A program made the position numbers and the translations under genes. Of a stretch of 64,000 nucleotides of DNA, positions 45,980 through 56,764 are shown piece by piece (position 1 is the first letter of the stretch; every line of letters starts with the position of its first letter). The stretch lies in assembly GCA_033239525.1 (NCBI GenBank), contig BSYO01000014.1, positions 12,136,021 through 12,200,020 of the forward strand, given 5' to 3'. The notes under the pieces are model-generated. The model was not told the DNA's origin, did not search any database, and saw nothing but the letters and a program-made list of their open reading frames with translations. The DNA is from Nepenthes gracilis. Lineage: Eukaryota; Streptophyta; Magnoliopsida; Caryophyllales; Nepenthaceae.

Positions 45980-47694
45980 ATGGCTGCAAAGGTAGAGAGT
46001 TCTTCTTCTTCCCGTGCCTCCAGAGCCGTGCGCCATGGTGTTCTCAACACCAGGTCTGTCATGACTGCTGGGCACATCGCTTCCCTCATGGTAGACTACG
46101 CGATTCCCAGTGACTGGAGTTACCGCGTTCCCGGCGAGTTGGACAGAGCCAACGCCCCCCAGCGGGCTTTATCACGGTGTACGAGCACCATCTGAGGGGG
46201 TCTTCGTTTTTCACTGAACTGCTCGTTGTACGTGGTGGTTGATACGCTGGGTGTCCCGATGGCAAGGCTGCACCCCAACGCCGTGCGCTATTTGGTGTCT
46301 TTGTGCGTTTTTGCTCTTATGCACGAATGCACCTTCAATGCGAAGGCAGCACGGATAATTTTTTGGTTCACGGAGTCGGAGGACTGGGTATCGCTTTCCC
46401 CCAAGCCGGGGTTCAACCTTCGCGGCACCAATCCTGACTCCGTGAAGGGCTGGAAGGAGCGCTTCTTCTTTCTACAGGAGCCCTCTGATTTTGAGCTTCC
46501 GAGGACGTGGGGCCCAATCTCAGAATACTTCCGGGACAAGCCCACCAACGAGGACGTTGCAGGATCTTCGAAGCTGATATCCGCCATTAAGTCGGAAGAG
46601 AAGAGGTTCTCGATCCAGGGCTATTACCTCACATCTGTCACGTTTGAGATTGGCAGATGGGGACCTCCGGCTAGTTGGGCGATAGCTGGTCCTGGAAAGG
46701 AGTTCCCTGAAGATATAGCCACTTCCCTACCGCCCGGGGGGAATGAGGAGGGAAGCTGTTCGTTGCTGGCGTCATCGTCGAGCGACGATGAGGATGCGGC
46801 CGCCCTTAAACGGCTAAGGGAAGCCGAAGGGACCCCTTTGAGGAGGTCCCGGAGATGAGTCGCCGGTCCTTCCATTGCGGGAAGTTCGGCTCCGAAGAGA
46901 CCTGCGAGCGCTGGTTACCAGAGGGAAACTGCCGAACCCTCATCACTTCGATCGCGAAACTAGCCGCTCGCGAAGTCTGCGAGGTCGAGTCTCTACCCGC
47001 TAGTTGTGCTGTTGAGGTGTCAGACGATGTTGTCATTTTAGAGGACCCGGAGGAGCCATTAGCTGCTGTTTCTGTGCCAGCGACGGGGGTCAGGGAGCCC
47101 GGAGAGCCAGCTATGATCTTTGCGGAGCCCCTCTCTGAATTCAGGCCTCTGGGAGGTTCGATCCCGTCTTCAGTGCAAGGCGTCGCGTTTGCCGCCGATC
47201 CGGTCGGGGCTAGCGAAGGGGCAGCCGGGATGTCCTCAAGACAGGAGCCTTCAAGCGCTCCTATGGCCGCCGTGCTTCCAGCCAGCCCGCCTCCAGCAGG
47301 TGAAAGAGCGGAGATCCAGGGAGAGGCTCTCCTGAGTGGCCTCGCACGCTCCCCATGCATCGCCTCTTCTCCGGTACGGTTGCTTCTTTCTGGCCCTCTC
47401 CCTTCGTCGTTTATTTTGGGAATGTCTCTGATCTTTCCTTCTATGCAGGTTCCTGGCAGTGTGGTCCCCTTCGATGCGCAAGCTTCCCTTTTTCGCGGGG
47501 ACCTGCAGCGGACCATCCTCAGCGGACAGCAACTCGTCTACCGCGGCCAAGCTCAGATCGCATCTCTTACAGAGGAGAACGGGCAGCTGCGGCAGAGAGT
47601 TGAGCAGCTGGAGGGTCTTCTCACCGCTGCGGAGGAAAGAGTCGCCAGGTTCGCCAGAGAAATGGTTGGCCGTCACTCTTCTGCAGAAATATAG
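45980..47694 (+). pseudogene. T4 antisense ORF with Transposase_28 domain, intron and coiled-coil tail
   Basis: Starts MAAKVESSSS at 45980. Two compensating indels (about 46156 and 46220) put PPAGFITVYEHHLRGSSFF in another frame for ~60 bp. The domain then continues in the first frame (LGVPMARLHPNAVRYLVSLCVF, IIFWFTESEDWVSLSP, GWKERFFFLQ) to a stop at 46858. A shifted frame from 46855 carries the acidic tail (VEVSDDVVILEDPEEP) and the end of the protein. GT at 47374 (CTCCG|GTACGG) and AG at 47448 (ATGCAG|GTTCCT) define a 75-bp, phase-0 intron that happens to be open. After it, ASLTEENGQLRQRVEQLEGLL is a clear coiled coil. Broken, but the architecture matches T3 and T1. Confidence 0.75.
47374..47448 (+). 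other. Predicted intron of T4 antisense ORF
   Basis: 75 bp, GTACGG...ATGCAG, T/C-rich, phase 0 and free of stops. Position and phase agree with the introns of T1 and T3, which supports it more than the splice consensus alone. Confidence 0.55.
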
Positions 47695-48880
47695 CTGGCG
47701 TTGGAGGCCCGGTATTGGGACGACATCCACCTATGTTGCAAGGTTGCTTCTTTGGCCGCTCCCCACGTTCCTGAGGGCATTTTTCACCCAGGAAACACCG
47801 GAGTAAATGCGGCATCTCGGTTGAAGAATTTTCACGTGGGGGCTGGCCCGTCGAGTTTGCCAGATTAGTCTTGGCTTGCGCTGGTTTTTGAAATTGGTCT
47901 TTGTCTTTGTCTTTGTAACATGTTCGTTTTCCCGCATGAATGAGAAGCATCATTTTATACTTTGCGTCCATGCTTTTTCTATCGTAGAGTGTTGCTTGCT
48001 TTTCGCTTTTGTTTTCGTCCGTTGGATCATGCTTCATGTTCGATCGTTGGGCTCTTTGGAGCCGCTGTTGTTAAGGCCCTATCCAGGCACCTTCTTGCGT
48101 GGTGCTCGTCCTTCGTAAGAGGATGTCATCACAACTCACATGTTTGGGGGGCTCGATCCGGTGAAACGGATGTCATCGCCAAGCCCCTGGAGCCTCATCG
48201 AGGGTCAGCGCGGAGGTCAGGCCGCGGTAACCGGACTCCTGGGTCTAGGACTCGGTCGCGTACGATTGCGGGAGGTGCGTCGCTCTTGCTCAAAGCGTTA
48301 TAATCACCAAGTTGAGGTCCTAGCCTATGACCATTGTAGACTGAGGGTGCTCTCTTCTGTTGGAGAAGGTCGCTGCACGCCTGCGATTCTTTGCCCCCTA
48401 AGGTTTTGTTGGCCGTAGAGTGGGGACTCAGGGAGCCCCCAGGCCTAATGTTTTGACCGCACGGGTCGTTGGCGTGAAGCCTTTGGAATGGATCGCCTGG
48501 ATCCTTTGTCCCAGCCTACGGCTGGATGCCTCCGGGCTGCCTAGCACGGGGCTTAGTCTCTGGGTGGCCGCTGGGGCCTTTTGGCGCGGAGCCATGGTGA
48601 GTAAAGCCGTCCCCAGGCCGCCTGGCGTGAGGACGGAGTCCTGAGACGATCTTCTTCGGACTGCCTGGCACTGAGCCAAGGACTGGTTTTACGGACGGAC
48701 GCTTGTCCTCCCGACTTAGGGGCAGTCTAGGTCATTTGATTTAGGAATGCGATGCATGTCATTAACTCACGCGAATGAATATGCAGGATGATAGAGCAAT
48801 TATGCTAATCGAAGATAAAACTCATGTTCAAGCACTCGTTATGATGCATGCGTGTTCGACTTACCTGAGCCGGAGTTGCA
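47695..48880. other. T4 region between antisense ORF and end of pol
   Basis: About 1.2 kb where the sense and antisense units converge. No gene or tandem repeat seen; T3 has its minisatellite at the corresponding place. Short ORFs on both strands are unrecognised. Confidence 0.5.
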
Positions 48881-51829
48881 TTACTGATAGTATTTTCTCA
48901 AGTTGGCCCGCGGGACCAGTTTGCCGTTCTGGGCACGTAGCTTGTATGCTCCGCTCCGGAGGATTGCGGAGACGAGGAACGGCCCCTCCCACCTGGGGGA
49001 GAGTTTGTTCGTATTTGCGATCTTTTCCGCCGCCTCTATGCTCCGGAGGACCAGATCTCCAACTTCCAGCGGGCATGCCTTTACTCGCTTGTTGTAGTAC
49101 CGTGCGACTCGCTGTTGGTAGGCCGCGGTTCTGAGTCGTGCGGCGTCTCAAACTTCCGAGAGCAAGTCCAGACTATCCGTAGCCTCAGCCCCAAAGCAAA
49201 GGTTGAAGGGCATCTCCCTTGTTGGCTCTCTCGCAGTTGTTCGGTACGACCATAGCACTGACGGTAGCTCCTCAGTCCAGGAGCCCCCTGCGTCTTCCAA
49301 TCTGGTTTTCAACCCGTGCAGCAGTGTGCGGTTGGTGACTTCGACCTGCCCGTTTTCTTGAGGGTGCGCCACGGACGTGTGCACCAGCTTAATACGAAGG
49401 TCGCGGCAGTACTTTGTAAAGCGCTTGCCGGTGAACTGGGTTCCATTATCGGTCACTACAACCTCGGGAATCCCAAAGCGGCAAACAATGCCCTGACGGA
49501 GGAACTCCGTCGCGTTTTGTTCTGTGATCTTTGCGAGAGGGATGGCTTCCACCACTTCGCATGCGGTGGTCGATGCCAACGGTCAAGAATTTCCTCTGTC
49601 CGTGACCATTGGTAGGGGTCCAAGTATGTCGAGCCCCCATTGTGCGAACGGCCATGGGGATTGGAGATAGTGCAGTTCGGTGTGCGGCTGGTGCGTCATG
49701 TTGCCATGGACCTGGCAACTTCCACACTTGCGGACGAATTCCATAGCGTCTCGTTTCATGGTGGGCCAGTAGAACCCTTGCCGTATGACGCTGAATGCTA
49801 GGTTCTTCCCGCCAATGTGTGATCCGCACAGACCCAGGTGTACTTCTGCCAACGCGTTGTCGACTTCCTCCGGAGTAAGGCACTTTAGGAGAGGGGTGGA
49901 GTATCCTTGCCTGTATAGTCTCCCATTTAGGACCTTATACCATCCTGCCATCTTCTTGATTCGCTTGGCTTCGTTGATGTCTTCTAGTAGGGTTCCTTCA
50001 GTTAGGAACCTTACGTATGGCGTCATCCAGTTGTCCCTTGTGTTGACATGAAGGACCTCTTTGTCTTCGGCGTCGATGCTGGGTACGTTCAGGACTTCGC
50101 TGGGCTCCCTCGCGTACTGCTCTACAGTTAGGGTGGCCGCGTCCCGGGCCAATCAGTCAGCGCGTTCGTTATTCGATCTCGGGATATGCTCGATCTCAAA
50201 CCAACCGAACTCAGGGATCAGGGCCCTTACTTTTACAAGGTACCTCACAAGTTGTGGGTTCGAGGCTTCGAAGTTCCCCTTCACCTGATTGACCATGAGT
50301 TCGGAGTCATTACGTACGACCAACGACCGCGCGGAACACTCCCACGCCAACCGTAGGCCCCCAAGGAGGGCCTCATACTCCGCAACGTTGTTCGTGGCCG
50401 GGAAGGCCAGAGTAACGGAGTATACGATCTCCATGCCCTCGGGCGTCCTTAGCACGATACCAGCTCCGCTGCCTGTCTGGGTAGACGATCCGTCTACGTT
50501 CAGGGTCCACCCAGGTGAGTCGTCGCCCTCCGTACTTCCTGGATTGCTATCCTCTTCCTGTACTGGCGTCACTGCCTCGACGATGAAGTCCGCCAGGGCC
50601 TGTCCTTTCACGGCTGGCCGGGGCCGAAATTCTAGATCAAATTCTCCTAGCTCGACGGCCCACTTAACCAGCCGGCCTGACGCCATCTTTTCAGCGTGTA
50701 GATAGCGGGCCTCTACGTCATTCAGCACCCGACTTACGTAATACACCGGCTGTTTGCTGCCCTCGTGCTCCGCAACTAGCACGGAGCTGAGGGCTGACGC
50801 CGATGTGGCTAGGTAGAGATAGAGGTCTTCCCCTTCGCGCGGCGAGCTTAAGAGCTGCGCGCTAGAGAGGTAAGTCTTCAGTTCCCTGAAGGCTTCGTCA
50901 CATTCTTCATTCCATTTGAACCCGTGCGATTTGGTGCCCCTTAGCACCTTGAAGAAGGGCAAATATTTCTCGGCTGACTTGGCTAGGAACCGTGAGAGGG
51001 CGGCAATCCACCCTGTCAACTTCTAAACTTCTTTTATTGTCCGCGAAGGGTTCAAGTCGAGTATGGCGTTGGTCTTTTCTGGATTGGCTTCTATTCCGCG
51101 TTGGGACACGATGAAGCCTAAGAACTTTCCAGGGGTCACCCCGAACGCGCATTTGACAGGATTGAGCTTCATCCCATGCCGTCGAAGAATCTAAAAGGTC
51201 TCATCTAAGTCGTTGACATGGTGGCTCGCGACTTTGCTTTTCACGAGCATGTCGTCGACGTACACCTCCACGTTCCGTCCGATTTGAGCTTCGAACATTT
51301 TGTTTACAAGGCGCTGGTACGTCGCGCCAGCATTCTTGAGACCAAAGGGCATCATTTTATAGCAATATGTCCCTTGATCTGTCATGAACGAGGTGTGCTC
51401 CTCGTCTTCTGGGTCCATCCTGATCTGGCTGTACCCAGAGTATGCATCCATGAAACTCAGCAGTTCGTGCCCGGATGTGGAATCCACGAGTTGGTCGATC
51501 CTGGGAAGCGGAAAGCTATCTTTGGGGCAGGCCTTATTCACGTCCGTGAAGTTGACGCACATCTGCCACTTGCCGCTGCTCTTTTTCACCAGCACGACGT
51601 TGGACAGCCACTCCGGGTACTGGACTTCTCTGATGAATCCGGCATCCATAAGCCTCTTCACTTCTTCCCTGATGGCGACCAACTTCTCGACGGAGTGGTT
51701 CCTCCGCTTCTGCCGGACGGGTTTTCGACTCGCGTCAAGGCCCAGCTTGTGGACTATGACTTCGGCCGATATCCTGGGCATGTCAGCGGGGACCCAGGCT
51801 GAAGGGATCTCCCCACGTTGATGCACCAT
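48881..51829 (-). pseudogene. T4 pol: RT, RNase H, second RNase H, integrase
   Basis: One frame runs from RT to integrase, interrupted by stops near 51191, 51020 and 50153; frame slips occur near 49580. [36 protein letters not shown], catalytic [13 protein letters not shown]. The usual RNase H (EARYLHAEKMA region) is followed by a second, archaeal-type RNase H: NVDGSSTQTGSGAG (Asp), NNVAEYEAL (Glu), RNDSELMV (Asp) and RSNNERAD (Asp). That domain is characteristic of the Tat lineage. Integrase: zinc finger HLGLCGSHIGGKN...CGSCQVHGN, catalytic region DILGPLP, VTDNGTQF and ENGQVEVTNRTL. The tail KLRAQNGKLVPRANLRKYYQ ends at the TAA at 48881-48883. Confidence 0.88.
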
Positions 51830-52751
51830 TTCGGATCGAAAGGGTTAAGCGAGATCGCCTCAGTTTCCTCCCCTGACTGGGCCTGTTGCAGCGACGTCTC
51901 GTCGCGGAGGTCAAGGTCTTCGCTCGGTTTGCATGGTGCCACGGGGCTGATTTGGGACAGGTAGCAAGTCCGTCCCATTTTTTGATCTCCAAGAACTTCT
52001 CCCACGCCCCAGGGGGTGGGAAATTTCACCTTTAGATTCGGGATCGACGTTACGGCCTCGAAGGAAGTCAAGAAAGGTCTGCCGAATATGGCGTTGTAGA
52101 CGGATGGAAGGTCGACGACAAGGAACGCCAGTTCGCGCGTCATGGAGCGCGGGTGTGTCCCCACCGTGACTTCCAGCCGCACTATCCCTTGCACGGGAAC
52201 CGGCTCGTTGTCCAAGCCGTACAATGGTCCGCTTGCAGCCTTCATTTGGTTCCTTTTAGTCCAAGTTTAAGAAATGCAGTGAGATACAGCAAATTTTGTG
52301 AACTTTCATTATCATTGAAGACCCGTTTCAGTTGGTAGTCATCACCACCAGCTGAAACAAGGGCCGATACAACAAGGGGGTTAGTGTGGGGATAGGTTAC
52401 ATGAGCCATGTGGTCGCTACTAAAGCTAATGACATCATTCCTAACCCCTATCTTCGCCCGCTTGTTGCTGGAAGTTGTCTTCGGCTGTCCGCGCCTGGCG
52501 CTCGCAGTGTCAGCGGAACAAATCATGTGGACTACGCCGGTAGCCGTGCGGGCTCTCGGAGGCTCGCTGGCCTCACCGTCGGAGGTAGCAGGTTTGTGCC
52601 CTGGACTCTTTACGAACCGCTTCAAGTGTCCGTGCTGGATCAGATATTCAATTTCCTGCTGCAGGGTGCGGCAGTTCTCGGTCGAGTGCCCCAGACAGCG
52701 ATGGTATTGGCAGTACTTCATCTGGTTGCTGCCGCTAGGACCCTTGGGCAT
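51754..52751 (-). pseudogene. T4 gag end and protease
   Basis: The frame from 52751 has the CCHC-type knuckle CQYHRCLGHSTENCRTL, a linker and the start of the protease: VFNDNESSQNLLYLTAFLKLGL, where the family has DNGSSADILYL; Asp is kept but the Gly is Glu. A frameshift at about 52245 leads into LEVTVGT and AIFGRPFLTSFEAVTS, the second half of the protease. The protein as encoded could not be an active protease. Confidence 0.75.
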
Positions 52752-52773
52752 TTTCGGCCACTTGAAGAACTTT

Positions 52774-53906
52774 TCATCCTGAATGCATCAGGATGTTTGC
52801 GTGGCTATCGTTCAGTGGGGTCAGAGAGGTCCTGCTGTAATCCTTTTTGGGCCCCGGCGGGGGCCGCTGCTGCTTTCGGCGCTCCGAGAAGCGCTGACTA
52901 TTGTTGTCCCTCTTTCTCCCTCTAGAGTCTCTAGGGGCTTCTGGGGGCCGGTCCACTCGCTCGAGACGCTTCGCCTCGTTGGCCTCTTTGGCCGTGATGT
53001 ACGCCCGGGCAATGGTCTCAGCCTTCCGGAAGGTCTGAGGGCGCTGGTGCGACAGATGTTTGAAGAAGTCCCCCGCCGCCAGCGTGGCGACGAAGGCGTT
53101 GAGTTTCAGCTCGTCGGAGAGGTGAGGGATCCGCCACGCCTTAGTAATGAAACGGTCCAGAAACCGCTTCAGACTTTCATCCGTCCTTTGGCGGAGGCGG
53201 ACCAGGTGCCAGGGTTGTCTCTCCTCCCTTCTGCTGGAGGCAAACTGGCTCAAGAAGCTATCAGCAAACTCGTCAAACGAGCGAATGGAGTTCGTGGGGA
53301 GGCCGTGGAACCAGAGCAGCACGTCACCCCTAAGGGTGACGGGGAAACACTGGCACATCAGGGCCTCGCTTGCCCCTTGTAGAGAGAGGTAGGTGCGGAA
53401 GCAGTTGAGGTGGTCCATTGGGTCCTTGCTTCCGTCGTATCCCTCCAGGACCGGCATTTTGAACTTGCTCGGCAACGGCTGCATCCGCAAGTCCATGGCG
53501 AAGGGCGATCTACGGAGGTCGGCGGAGGAGGGCGTGGGTTTCTCCTTATGCAGGGTGTCCCACAACACATTGACTTTCTCCTCCATCGAGGGGTCCGTAG
53601 AGCCTCTCCGCGCATTGAGGACGTCACGGAGCTCCGTATTGCCCGGAGGTGTGTCTGGGCTTGTCGGGGGTGGTGACTCTCCGCCTGGGTGGCGCGTTCG
53701 CCGTTGGAGCCCGCGGCGGGTGGCCTCCCATTGCCACGAGAGTTACGGGGGTTGCGCCCTTCGAGGCTGTCCTCCCTGTCATCGTCGGCAGGATGGCTTT
53801 CCGCCTCATTCTGGCCATTTTCACTTGGGCGGGCGCAAGCGGTCTCGGTTAGCTCACCTCCCCGCGAGCAGCCTCGACGCCTTTCTCTCTTGGAGGTGGA
53901 GGCCAC
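52774..53906 (-). pseudogene. T4 gag
   Basis: The N-terminal, Arg/Glu/Pro-rich part starts at the ATG at 53906. A frameshift near 53590 links it to the open frame 52774-53586. The capsid-like retrotransposon gag domain reads KFKMPVLEGYDGSKDPMDHLNCFRTYL, CFPVTLRGDVLLWFHGLP and FLSQFASSRREERQ. A Lys/Arg-rich tail ends at 52774, 23 bp before the zinc-knuckle ORF, to which a further frameshift or stop would link it. Confidence 0.82.
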
Positions 53907-54366
53907 GAGGCCGGGTTAGCTCACCTCCGGCGAGGAGGACCTCTTCAAATCATTTATCTCTTGGAGGTGGAGGCTCCGGCTGCGTTTGCTCAGGAGGAAG
54001 CGTTCTGGGCGGTGACAAGCCTAGCTTGTGCTCGGGTGTTCACAAATTTCTAGATGGGAAAGAGGCACTTGGCTTTGGCCGTTTCCCACAGACGAGGAGG
54101 ACCTCGGATTAGAGATCATTTATTCCTAAGCGCGACGCCTTTCTCTCTTGGAGGTGGAGGCGGACGCTGCCGGGGGCGGACATTGATCGTTTGCACGCAA
54201 GGAGGACCTCCTTGAGATCATTTATGTCCGCGAGCGGGAACCGTTTTGGGCGGTGACTTCCACCGCAGAGAGCCTAGAGCCCTAGCTTCGGTGGGTGTTT
54301 TTCGTTGTCGCCAGCTAGATGGGAAAGAGGCACTTGGCTTTTGTCGCTTTTCCCACAGACGGCGCC
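53907..54366 (-). repeat. T4 leader with internal duplication next to the primer site
   Basis: Sequence by the primer site (tagatgggaaagaggcactt, then cccacagac) at 54315-54362 recurs at 54050-54096. A tgggcggtgac block recurs at 54007 and 54248, and tctcttggaggtggaggc at about 53885, 53957 and 54143. Together they indicate a tandem duplication of ~240-265 bp of the 5' leader. Confidence 0.7.
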
Positions 54367-54368
54367 AA
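54351..54368 (-). other. T4 primer-binding site
   Basis: Minus strand TTGGCGCCGTCTGTGGGAA next to the 5' LTR. The duplicated leader at about 54090 keeps CTGTGGGAAA but not the GGCGCC core. Confidence 0.8.
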
Positions 54369-55360
54369 TGTTGCGTCCCCGGGCCCGGTTGTCGTGACGG
54401 ATTAGAGAGAGCCCGGATTCCTAAGCGTGCGGTTTGCTTGAAGAAGGGTCAGATCTCCGTCCCCTGTGAACTGGACTCGCACAACACAAACAACAAACAA
54501 GAGGTCAAGAGTCCGGTAGGATTTCTCCCACCGAGATCGCTCCGTCGCTCAAGTCAGCAAATTCCCGCAATAAACGGAAATGGCGCACGCTAAAGTGGTG
54601 CGCGGAGAAATGCTGTGTAAGCGTATGAGATGCTTGTGCGGTGAAGTGGAGAATGCAATGAGCAGGTAGTGGAAGGCCTGGCTTCCTTGATGCACCGCAA
54701 TGGGTGGCTGACTTTCCCGTGATCTCGGGAGATGCTGGGACGGTGAGCGAGTAAGCTACTGCAGATGAGACGGTGCTCCGTCCCCACTCATCACTCTCGT
54801 GTTCTTAATTAGAGAAGAGGGAAACAGTCAAGTATGATTAGCCGTTTGAATTCTTGACTCAAAGGGCGGTAGAGGATCAAAGATGCTCTAAGAAATGTCG
54901 AGAGAAGGTCCCCTTCTCTGTGGGGTGTGAGGGCTCTTATATGCCTCCGTGTTGGACTCGGGGCGCCCAAACGCCCGTTGCTGGGGCCTTCGCACTGGTC
55001 ATTGTCGTGGACCGCCGGTTACGCCGGTGCCCCGTAGCCATGCTGACACGCCGCTGAAAGATTATTGACCACGCCGATTTTTCCATGATAGGATTGGTTG
55101 GCACTGCAGACAAGAATGGTGCCGTTGGCCGAAGATCGCCACCCACGCCTCTATTAGCCTTTTCGCCTTTTTTTTGCCTATTCCGCGACGCATTTAATGC
55201 GGCTGCAGTGTTTCAGTTGCGCTTCTTTCTCGTGGGTTCGCGCCTTTAGAACTTTTGGACGGGGTGACCATTTCACGTGGGCCACGGGTTTCTTTATGGG
55301 CGCGACCGCCTGCGCCGTGGGCGCAGGCGCGATTCATGGGCCAAGACATGGGACCCAACG
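54369..55360 (-). repeat. T4 5' LTR (right)
   Basis: Plus-strand ends TGTTGCGTCCCCGG and GACCCAACG (final A changed to G). TATA box at 54936-54942 on the minus strand. By eye it differs from the left LTR by many single-base indels plus substitutions. Confidence 0.92.
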
Positions 55361-55365
55361 GGGGT

Positions 55366-56764
55366 CTTTTTTTTTTTTTTAATTTACTCTGGCCAGACAG
55401 TTAGAATATAATTCCACCGAAAGAAAATTCAACACAGAATTTTAATTTCACGCAATTTACATGTCATTAGCACAACTATTTTTAGATATATTATTTAATT
55501 AGGTCACTGCCTACGTCACAATATACTAACGTGTCAATATTTTAACAATTTCAATTTACAAAATTAAATTAATATAAATAAATAAATATTAAAATATCTG
55601 TGCTAACAGACGTAATTTCAACATTTTATTTTTCACAGAATTTGCCGCAACGAAAAATATTTTTAAAATGTTATTTTGTTTCCTTAACATATTTAATTTT
55701 TATTTTTTCTTCTTATTTTTATTCTCAAATTTATATTTCAATACCAAGTTTATTCTAAAAAGAAAAAAAATATTAAAAATTTGATTAAACACGTCAAAAT
55801 TGATAATTCATTTTAAACTTTTATCTCTCTATATTTTACTAATATCACTTGCCAAGAAGCATTCGATTCGAAATAAAGCCAATTTAATTAATTTTTTTTT
55901 GTTATAAAAAGAAATAATTCGAAAAGAATAAAATCTATGAAAAAGATATTCATAAGCATTTTTTTTCTATTTCTGTTTCATGACACTTGCGATTCTTATT
56001 TCTATTATTGAAACACATTGATTTGACCTACCTAGAATAATTTAAAATAGTAATAAGTTAAAGTTAAATGACTTCAAGACACACAACAATAAGAGAGTGG
56101 CCACGCCCCGACAAAGTCCACCAGCTAAAAGCACTGTACGGAAATAGGCAATGACTTCAATGCATTTTCTCCATCAGTCTAGCAATCTAACTGATATGGC
56201 AAAAACAGCTAATCAATTGGAGAACGGAGACGTGAAATATTAAACCCTACACTTAGACCTAAGTAGCCGGGCTCTCCGTTTTGCCATTGTGGAAGAAAGC
56301 GGGGTAAAAACATCTACTAGTTGAGAATATGCTTAGGTAAAAAATTAACTATTTTACAAGTCACTTAGCACTTTTCAGAGGAAAAATCCTTTTATAATGA
56401 AGGTAGGAAATCAATCAGAGGCTAAAAAGTGGATAAAATTTTTCCTTATTTTGAATTATTGGTTGATGAGTCATTTTACCTTACCTTGTAGCCACAATGA
56501 GAGACCAAAGGCCTACTATTTCACCAAATGAAGAATAGAAGAAGAATGTTTAAATTGAACTTATCTATAAGAAAATTTCAAGTAAATAAAGAATGATTAA
56601 ATTCTCTGCAAATGAGTTATTTAATTTTCATGAATTATTTAATTTTACGTTCTTACCTAATCTCATAGTATATCAAGGATGATGTATTGCAACGAATATA
56701 TATATAGATTGATCTTATAATGATAACAATAATAATTTCATTTCAAGAATTTAGATAACTAAAA
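55366..56764. other. AT-rich host sequence
   Basis: 1.4 kb without a credible gene. A T-run (55366-55382) abuts the T4 end. Nothing else recognised. Confidence 0.6.

Larger units (their letters stand above)
42595..55360 (-). mobile_element. T4: near full-length Tat-like Ty3/gypsy element with antisense genes
   Basis: LTRs at 42595-43596 (1002 bp) and 54369-55360 (992 bp), flanked by GGAGT and GGGGT (4 of 5 match). Minus-strand gag, protease, RT, RNase H, a second Tat-type RNase H and integrase; plus-strand antisense ORFs at 44943-45512 and 45980-47694. The lineage call rests on the second RNase H, the antisense Transposase_28 ORF and the RT residues shared with T2. Internal stops and frameshifts make it non-autonomous. 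It is GC-rich relative to its surroundings. Confidence 0.92.

Noticed and set aside
47251..47730. Minus-strand 159-codon ORF opposite the T4 antisense gene
   Set aside because: Would be in the gap between pol and LTR on the sense strand, but has no similarity to any pol domain and is explained as a shadow.
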